64,000 nt of DNA from Aegilops tauschii subsp. strangulata (lineage: Eukaryota; Streptophyta; Magnoliopsida; Poales; Poaceae), in assembly GCF_002575655.3 (NCBI RefSeq), contig NC_053037.3, positions 452,383,793 through 452,447,792 on the forward strand, read 5' to 3'. The notes below the pieces were generated by a model. That model searched no databases and was not told the DNA's origin. It saw only the letters and a program-made list of their open reading frames with translations. Shown piece by piece: positions 57,773 through 64,000 of the stretch. Every line of letters begins with the position of its first letter. The first letter of the stretch is position 1. The position numbers were made by a program, and so were the translations under genes.

Positions 57773-57816
57773 TTCCCCGGCATAATAGGCGTACTAGCGC
57801 CTGTTACGCCGGGGAA
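57773..57816. other. 44-nt imperfect hairpin
   Basis: TTCCCCGGCATAATAGGCG pairs with CGCCTGTTACGCCGGGGAA with two mismatches around a short TACTAG loop. It lies in the first intron region of the CACTA gene, next to a GC-rich strip (57590-57750). It could be a small palindromic insertion. Confidence 0.6.
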
Positions 57817-58136
57817 TGCTTCCGTTAATTGGGAATCAACTGGCCAGAAATTGAAATTCAGGGGGGCGACGGACCTCTAGCTAAGGTGAAATAGTATATG
57901 AGGAGAAACCTTGTGCATCGCGAGTTACTAGGAACATCTAGTATCAAGAAGAAGCGGTCAACTAGTGTCTTCTGTGGGATGAATACCGTGCAAGCAGAGA
58001 CGTAAGATTTGCACGAATAAGGGAAGAGGAGTACCTTTTTGGTTGCCGATGTGGTCACCTCCACATGTCGCGCCGATCTTCTTCTTTTTACCGGGGAAAC
58101 CGATGTTCTGGAGGGTGTAGGCTTGGACGAACCCAT

Positions 58137-58850
58137 GGCCAAATTGTTGACTGTGTTGCCGTGGCCGTATGTCGGCGGAGGGGAAGCAGATCCGAGGCGG
58201 CGAAGGACGGCGTAGCAGGAACAGCTCTGGTGCGGTGGAGGGTGGCGAAGTTGGAGCGGCAGTGGTGAGACGTAGGACGACGTGGTTGAACTGGCTCGGG
58301 TACGGACGTCTCGGCCTCGGCTTCAACTACTAGCCGTGGAGGGCGTTGCGGTTGAGGTTGCGGTGGACGACGACGTCGGGGTATCGGCTCCGGCGTGATG
58401 GAGGAGGGCGGCAGTTGATGGGTGGGATGGGGTGGCGGACGGAGGACGCCGGGGTTTCGCGGCTGGTGGAGAGGTAGTTTTGGCGCCCAGGGAGTACGAA
58501 TGGGGAATCGGACGGGTGGGGGAACCATGTTTCGGTCTGGGACGCGCTTGTTTTTGGCTTTTTTGAACAGAAGATGGGACACGCTTGTTTGAAATTTGGG
58601 GAAAGTACAAACTTTGCCCCCCTCTTATATTTCGGACCTACTGCGGGTCGGGGGTAGGATGGTAATCCCAGGTGTCCCAAATAGTGGGCGGGAGCGATTT
58701 TGGTCGCGCGCATGTGTGCTTAGGCGGCCATTGTGTATGAATGTTTTTCGGATGCGGTTGCGTGGCGTCTTGATGAAGCTACAAACCTACCCCGGTTTAG
58801 ACCTTTGGACGTCGGGCCAGTAGGTTTCACGGGTCGGAGTTATTAGAAAA
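58137..58850 (-). other. Region upstream of the CACTA gene
   Basis: GC-rich sequence before the first exon; Pro/Arg-rich open frames on minus here (to 58713) look like composition effects. The motif GGGTAGGATGGTAATCCC and a TATA-like CTCTTATATTTCGG on plus near 58621 are the only marks. No terminal CACTA sequence was found. Confidence 0.4.
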
Positions 58851-59619
58851 GTAATTTCCTTGTACTACCAAACATTGGTCTCACGCAGTTTCGGGTGAGT
58901 AGAGGCTCTTTTGGCGCTTCGTTCGAAATTTTGAAACACAAGCATTCACGTTTAGTGTACTCTTGAACTATGAGGATTGACCTAAATAGACAACGTTATA
59001 TTTGACCTTGTATGTTTGAAAACCTCATTAAATTATCCGCTTCTTTTTGAAATTTTGACACTTGAAAATCCTATAACTACGATTATTTTGGAATGGAGGA
59101 GCTAAATTTGAATCTATTTTGTACACGACTACATATGCTATTATGTACAAAATCAGAGCAAAGATTGGTGCCCCCATAATTTAGGTATGGTTTACAAATG
59201 CCATGATATCAAATTCAAATAATTAAATGGACTTCATGTTGAATTCGATTTTTTTTAAACCACCTTAAGTTGAATTCAAATGTATGCTAGTTCATAGGTA
59301 GCTATTTATAATGTCCATTGTGTAACTTTCGTATGTATAATGTGCTTTACACACACAACATGAACTATACTCACGTTTATATTCGATTGCTAAAGCGATG
59401 CATTGTCTGGAGTTCAAAATACTAACTATGTGGATCAATTGTGTCGAATAATAACATAGACATGCTCAAATTCGATAGAATCTAGATGTCTGATGGATCA
59501 ATGACCGCTCCTTACGCGAATTGCAAATATCATGATCCCATCCTAATATTTGGATACAATTTATATCTTTAATCAATGTGTAGAGCAGTCTTTTACGTGT
59601 AGTTTCACTCTCCATCGGT
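58851..59619. other. AT-rich stretch, nothing recognised
   Basis: Low-complexity AT-rich DNA with no coding frame over 60 codons that looks real, no inverted termini and no repeat that I recognise. Confidence 0.5.
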
Positions 59620-60888
59620 GGTCTCTCACACATGCTCACACACTCTCTCCCGAGGTGTCTTTCTCTCACACATGCTCTAGATATAACCCTCCCTCCCTCT
59701 CGTAACCATTTACAACTGTTTTCACTAACCTTTATCACAAGCACTCTTCCTCTCGCAAGCATACACACGCACAATCCTCATCGACCCTTTCTATATACAT
59801 GGACCTGCCTACGTGTCTCATGTACGCACATTATCTTTATGCCTGTCTCTCATGCATTGTCTCACACCTCTCTTCCTAATCGACGAGTACGATTCTAGCA
59901 GAGCCTTCTGTAGGATGCCCCTTAAAGTTAGGTTGGATGAATAGTAATATCAGAGATAAAGGGGTTACCTTAGTCCGAGAACCTAGGGTTACAAATCCTA
60001 GCCGGCTTTGTCAGTGGACACAGAGTCCTTCACAATTCTGCTATCTTTGTCTTGTACGACTAGTCATCCATGGGTCTTCCTAAATGCGTCACGGGCCGAC
60101 CAATGTGGCGCAGGACGGAACCGAACGAAGGGCCTCACCTCGACCCACCGGACCTCACGCGGTGACACACCCTCTGCCCCCACGTCTCATTATCTTCTCA
60201 CACCCACACATACCAACACAAACACCACACACACAGAAAATTTCTCCTGGTGCCTCTATTCCCTCCCCCCTTGCATATACACACTCAAGGGAATGGAATC
60301 TCTTGCCGTGACGTCATATTCGTCTCTCTCTCTAGACCACTCTCATTTCTCGTGCTATCTCTCCCACCCCCCCCCCCCCCGCATCGGCCCCTCTATTCAT
60401 GCCTCTCTCGAATACGTAATACACACACATACCTCTCTAGGCCCCGCCAAATGCATCAACTACACATTCACACATGTTACATCACGTACCCCATTGATCT
60501 AAAAAGCCCTCTCTTCACGTTTATTTCGCATACAACATTCCTTTTGAATAAAGTGTGGCCAAAAAATTATTTTAGAGTTTCTACATATATACAACATTAC
60601 AAAGTTATATGGAGGAGTATGAACGCTAATTTGCATTGCATGGTGCCCACAATGATATTTATTCCGCACTGTGAATTTGTATATTTTTATACTATATACA
60701 AAGTTAGTCATAATAAAGAGAAACGAAGAGCATCTCTCTCTCCATCGCATACCCCCCCCTGTACGCCCCTTTCACGTATGCACACAAAACTATCTCCAGG
60801 TCCTCTAAAAGTAAGCCCCCAGAAAATTCACGCGTGTTTCATCTTTCTCTCGCGATATATGCAATGACGATCATTGTATTTGAAGCGA
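59620..60888. repeat. Pyrimidine-rich degenerate repeat region
   Basis: Clusters of CTCTCTC, CACACATGCTC and CCCTCCC recur, with related blocks at about 59640, 60240, 60430, 60790 and again at 62045. The blocks share the order TCTCTAGGCCCTCC-like, then CTACA, then CACACATGTTACATC-like, then ATGCAAT. A stretch of different character at about 59920-60150 (AACCTAGGGTTACAAATCC, GTCAGTGGACACAGAGTCC) could be an LTR fragment. The open frames here are not coding-like. Confidence 0.45.
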
Positions 60889-61101
60889 AAGCACGATACG
60901 TCATTGGACTTCATAATCCACTCATTACGGTCACCATTTATGTTTAGTGGTTATTATACAGTCACGGGCTCATCGTACAACTCTGTATTTGCTCATGACA
61001 TGACTAGTTGACCAGTTAAACGCTCCACGTGGCACCTCTAGTGTTGCATCACATTATCTCACTACCATCGTGCCCACCTGTCGACTTGTATCTACTCTAC
61101 A

Positions 61102-61367
61102 TCTACACTCTTATAAAATACATAAAATACACTCTTATAAAAAACAGAGTTGGTGATGATGGTGTGCCTGCCATCCTGCAATATAGGCCGTCCGATTTAT
61201 ATCTGACGGATAGGAAAGAAACTATGGCAATTTTGCAAAAAGGTACCCACACACCTCTCCACATTTGCAAATAAGGCCTTCCCTCGTTCATCCTTTTCTC
61301 TCACAAGATAAACAAGTCATACAAATGCATCTTGATGTTACGTGCAACGCACGGCCATCTTGCTAGT
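61102..61367 (+). mobile_element. Short non-autonomous Helitron candidate
   Basis: The 3' end shows the hairpin CGTGC-AAC-GCACG at 61341-61353, nine bases, then CTAGT at 61363-61367: the CTRRT terminus of plant Helitrons with its palindrome. A 5' TC after A at 61101 (ATCTACACTCTTATAAA) would give 266 bp; ACACTCTTATAAAA is repeated 27 bases later, so the start is uncertain. The base after CTAGT is A rather than the usual T. Confidence 0.5.
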
Positions 61368-61499
61368 AAGAATGAAAACAAACGACAAAAAAAATATTTG
61401 GACGGTGGTTCGAAGTCATGACCGCGGGCACAGCGGACAAGGTGGCCTTGTATTGGTATGCTGAGCCGTCTGTTTTAACACACAGGAGCTGGTGTGCTG

Positions 61500-61690
61500 A
61501 TTATACACACACACGCACGCATGCACACGAACTACATCCACGCAACACTCACACAAACACATGCACCCACGCACGCACGCAACACTCACACGTACACACG
61601 CAGCCACGCACGCACGCAACACTCACACGCACGCATGCAACACTCACACGCACACACGCACGCATGCATGCACACACCAGTAGACCACAC
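61500..61690 (+). repeat. CA/ACGC-rich minisatellite
   Basis: An array built on GCAACACTCACAC and CACGCACGCACGC; GCAACACTC starts near 61542, 61579, 61616 and 61637 (spacings 37, 37, 21). Open frames across it are low-complexity artefacts. Confidence 0.85.
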
Positions 61691-62040
61691 GACCAACACA
61701 CACTCTCACGCTCAAGTGCTCAATCTACACGTGCATGCGCACACATCAGGCCCTGACAGACACATACACAACCAGGTGATTCCCGCGCACGGGTTGGAGC
61801 CTTGTTGTGCCTGCGTAAATTTGTGTTTATCTGACCTTTTGCCTATGCGAACTGACAGGTGGGACCCACAAGGAACGTGGTCAATTTAACTAGTCAACAT
61901 GGCGCCACGCAGACTATTTGGCCGGTCAACAGAGTGCAATCCGATGCTGAACTGTGAGCAAGTGACCGTATAATCACCGCAAAACGTATATAGTGACCGT
62001 AATCAGCTTATTCTGAAGTTCGGTGACTGTATTACGCTTT

Positions 62041-63087
62041 TCTCTCTGTAGGCCCTCCAAAACTACATCTCTACACGTTCTCGCATGTTACATCTAACAA
62101 CTATGCAATACAACACTACTACTACACTCTAACACAATAAATCATATGTGTTTTTAGTTTTACTAGATATCATATTGTTACTTATAATTATTCAATTTGC
62201 ATACATTAAAATTGCCTTTGAAATGTATGGCCAGTATCATCTACCGCGTGGGAAAAATCCCGCCCTTTCCTGTTTAATCGGGTTTGTATCGATGGATCGT
62301 GCGAAACAGCAAAACTATAGTACTATACAGTACTACAAGTGACACTTCACTGGGTCATCGTGTCGTCTACTCCTCCGTCATAAGAGTGGAGCGCTCGCTT
62401 TCATAAATCTTCTAGTCCCTTTCGCCGACATGCATGTGGGACATCAAGCTACCGGGTCCACGTGCCACACCGGAATACAGTGCAGAGCAGCCGGGGTGAA
62501 GCACCCCAGTCATGGCGCTGGCGTAGTAATGAGCAATGAGGCGTCAAATCACAAAGCTGCACCTTTCCCGCAGTTAAGTTGGAGGGACGAAGCAACCATC
62601 ATATCATTTCACTCGTTGCTGAATCCGCTTCTCCCTCATCTTCTTCAACTTAACCACGTGTTGCTTCTGTCGTTGTTCTGCCTCATGTGGGACGCGGATT
62701 GGCTTGGTAAAGCACTGACACGTGGGACCGCATGTTAGCAAACCGCCAGGACAACGTCCTCCGAAAATAAGAAGCCTAATCCTAGACTTACAAAGGGCTA
62801 CGTAGCTGCTACGTATACTTTCCATCTAATCTATATATGCCCCCCTGATTTTCAGGTGGGTGGGCCTAATCCTCTCCTTTAATCCAATCAAATAGTCCCA
62901 CATCACATCAGTTCATAACTTTACATAAACCATTACGTGGATGTAGCATTGCTCAAATAAGAAACCTCCCCCGCCATCCGCGCGGCAAAATCACCTCCTT
63001 TTTACTAATCTTGATTCTATAATTTTTTAGATCAATATAATTGAGATTTGTATAGATAGCACACAGGAGCAAAACCAAGTGGTACGG
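62041..63087 (+). other. Low-copy sequence, possible gene-proximal region
   Basis: No gene was identified. ACGTG-core words (CCACGTGCCAC at about 62460, CCACGTGTTG at about 62655, ACACGTGGGACC at about 62718) are typical of plant promoters but were not tested. It includes the left copy of the duplication described next. Confidence 0.4.
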
Positions 63088-63420
63088 TTAAGGGCATCCA
63101 CAATGTGTAGCCAGATGTGAAAATAGCTTTTGGCATCGTGGGAACCATTGTGGACGGTGTTGCCAAAGCCAAAAAGATGGAACCGAAGCTCCCTGATTGA
63201 TTGATTGAAGGATTAGAAAAATGCAACGTCTCTCCTCTTTCTCCCATGCTTGGACGCATGTAGTATAGTATAGAGCACAGAGTCTACTCCCCTGTCCCTT
63301 CTATCACAAATCACAAAGCAGTGAGGCGTCAAATCACCAAAGCACGGACGAAGCAACCATCATTTCACTCTTCGCTGACTCCACTTCTCCATCGTCTTCT
63401 TCGAGAAACCATCTCACCGC
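62530..63420 (+). repeat. Dispersed direct duplication, ~125 bp, two copies
   Basis: 62537-62655 and 63322-63412 share GAGGCGTCAAATCAC, CAAAG, GGACGAAGCAACCATCAT, TTTCACTC, GCTGA, then a CCACTTCTCCATCGTCTTCTT-like end, in the same order and orientation, with indels. The spacing is about 780 bases. The sequence is unlike the transposons seen here. Confidence 0.7.
63091..63165. mobile_element. Possible MITE with GGGCATCCACAATG ends
   Basis: GGGCATCCACAATGTG at about 63091 and CCATTGTGGACGGTGTTGCC at about 63147 form an imperfect inverted repeat. Such GGGCATCCACAATG ends occur in small hAT- or Harbinger-like grass MITEs. It is only about 75 bp; target duplication was not resolved. Confidence 0.3.
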
Positions 63421-64000
63421 ACTAGTACTCCTAGTAGTACTAGTAAAGGACTTCCTGGATGCAAATAAGGCGGTTGTCTCGGCTTGCAGGCGGCACTTGC
63501 GAACGACTTACCGTGGTCTCCCTTAATGGTGTTCTCCTTCGAGCGCACTTCGCCAAACCACCAAAAAAAAGATATCGTCGACGTCACCGCAATGGGGAAG
63601 GAAGTCAAATATAGTTACTACCTCCATTTTTTTGTACACAAGGCCAGTATATCAAAATTACAATTTGCAAAGGGCCACTAACACTAATCGAGGCAAAATT
63701 GATGGGGTTAGCAACCAAGGACATTAATATCCTATGCATGCATGCGGAAGTGAGAAGGTTGGTTTGCATGGCGCTGCATTAATCAAGCGATGAGGAGTGA
63801 GATGGTTAGCTCTTTGGTCTTTGGAGAAAAAAATATGCATTAATTAACACGTGAAATGAGGATTTGTATCGATTAAATCCCGTGAAGGAAAACCCCGCCT
63901 TTCTTTTTTAACACTAGTACTCCTAGTACGTACGTACTTATCCTGTTTGGGTCTAGGCCTTGCATTGCCAAACTTCGCCACACATTTTTGCCAAGCTTGC
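63166..64000 (+). other. Right end of window, no gene recognised
   Basis: The 63620-63680 part (TACTACCTCCATTTTTTTGT, ACAAGGCCAGTATATC) may be a worn Stowaway-like end. CATGCATGCATGC-type RY words are at 63735-63746. ORFs up to 75 codons show no family resemblance. Confidence 0.35.

Larger units (their letters stand above)
52326..58136 (-). pseudogene. En/Spm (CACTA) transposase-associated gene, multi-exon, broken
   Basis: Likely exons on minus: 58136-58035 (MGSSKPTPSRTSVSPVKRRR, donor AAG|GTACTCC), 57241-57062, 56586-56446, about 55893-55697, 54859-54514 (MAGNEKQMNPVDSAGTDG), about 54425-54170, 54069-53860, about 53780-53490 and 52975-52326. The first three join in phase 0. The exons from 54425 to 53490 (RTKSRGGR-like start, SALRQYRYNLRKTHFEG, DEDWRGLVKHWSDPKYQ, NRMKVKFQQTT, EIFKDCHTNKKKGM) match the plant Ptta/En/Spm transposase domain (Transposase_24, PF03004). 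Breaks: TGA near 53734 (QQTT-stop-SRSY), a frameshift in the exon at 55.8 kb, and a Stowaway MITE in the last exon. The last exon has a coiled-coil end (QTQVHSLTENLCETRRNIAQ). It would help bind element ends in the nucleus; now inactive. Confidence 0.65.
50666..58850 (-). mobile_element. CACTA (En/Spm-like) transposon, right terminus not found
   Basis: The left end is CACGACAAAAAAAACACTTC, a variant of the CACTA-type terminus, preceded by ATG as a possible 3-bp duplication. It is followed by subterminal repeats, a GGCCCA-rich block and a minus-strand gene with an En/Spm-type transposase-associated domain. No matching inverted TAGTG-type end or mirrored subterminal repeats were found to the right, so 58850 is a nominal limit just beyond the gene's upstream region. 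The element is truncated, or its end has decayed. Confidence 0.6.
60889..62040. mobile_element. Candidate long-terminal-inverted-repeat transposon (MULE or foldback type)
   Basis: The left arm (about 60889-61090) and the reverse complement of the right arm (about 61845-62040) align in order: a CTTCATAAT/CTTCAGAAT word, ATTACGGTCAC, GTTT..GG.GATTATAC, GTCAC..GCTCA, GACTAGTT and CCCACCTGTC. Identity is roughly 70 per cent over about 190 bases, with a gap. The interior holds a Helitron-like piece and a CA-rich minisatellite, and no transposase. The exact ends and target duplication cannot be fixed by eye. Confidence 0.55.

Noticed and set aside
58088..58713. Pro/Arg-rich minus-strand frames of 122-164 codons
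   Set aside because: Three overlapping frames of similar length show composition bias; only the short MGSSKPTPSRTS frame ends at a good splice donor.
60008..60867. Plus-strand frames of 164 and 205 codons
   Set aside because: They are made of Ser/Pro/His-rich translation of CT- and CA-rich repeats.
61418..61889. Thr/His-rich frames of 112 and 131 codons
   Set aside because: Translation of the CACACGC minisatellite in different frames.

Overview
The window is nuclear DNA of a large-genome grass, most likely a Triticeae species (wheat, Aegilops or barley relatives). The evidence is the repeat families: BARE/WIS/Angela-type Ty1-copia elements with LTRs opening near TG..GG..ATATGCCCTAGAGG, Athila-type Ty3-gypsy elements whose LTRs end in a CTTGTGGGTCATCA-like or CTTGTGGGTTATCA-like sequence, a Tat/Retand-type gypsy element carrying an antisense gene, a Stowaway MITE and a CACTA element. 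There is no bacterial-type operon, rRNA, tRNA or CRISPR. At least 85 per cent of the window is transposon sequence. Family names are from memory of such repeats, not from a search.

Layout. (1) 1-20976 is a three-level nest. An Athila element whose 3' end remains (19326-20976) was hit by a BARE/WIS/Angela-type copia element (1-2373 and 16189-19325). The copia element was hit by a complete 13.8 kb Tat/Retand-type gypsy element (2374-16183, TSD TTGGT). That element has gag-pol on the minus strand and a six-exon antisense gene with its own promoter on the plus strand. (2) 20979-21365 is an alanine-rich host-like pseudogene. (3) 21708-43102 is one insertion event (TSD ATATC) made of three elements: an Athila-type element B1; a same-family complete copy B2 (32098-42223, TSD CACCA) inside B1's 5' LTR; and a foreign solo LTR (22685-23865, TSD CGATG) inside B1's 3' LTR. 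Removing it rejoins 21707 to 43108, upstream of a small host-like locus. (4) 43303-45291 holds that locus: one exon ending in a short acidic tail, a 247-bp tandem array, and a possible B3-domain exon. (5) 46027-49651 is a truncated minus-strand copia fragment, with a gypsy-type LTR fragment (49652-50665) abutting its gag. (6) 50666 to about 58.8 kb is a CACTA-like element. It has subterminal repeats, a GGCCCA-rich block and a multi-exon minus-strand En/Spm-type gene that contains a triplicated exon cassette, a Stowaway MITE in its last exon and a LINE-like insertion. (7) 58.8-64.0 kb is lower-copy sequence with pyrimidine-rich repeats, a long-inverted-repeat transposon candidate, a short Helitron candidate, a CA-rich minisatellite and local duplications.

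No element looks autonomous now. The breaks are mostly point nonsense changes of the CGA/CAG/CAA to TGA/TAG/TAA kind, as expected for methylated DNA. The most intact coding potential is the antisense gene of the Tat/Retand element and the single-frame gag-pol of B2, which has three nonsense codons and no visible frameshift. I found no convincing new system. The best leads are the antisense gene and its PPT-like intron repeats, the small coiled-coil ORF kept between pol and 3' LTR in both Athila copies, and the exon-cassette triplication in the CACTA gene.
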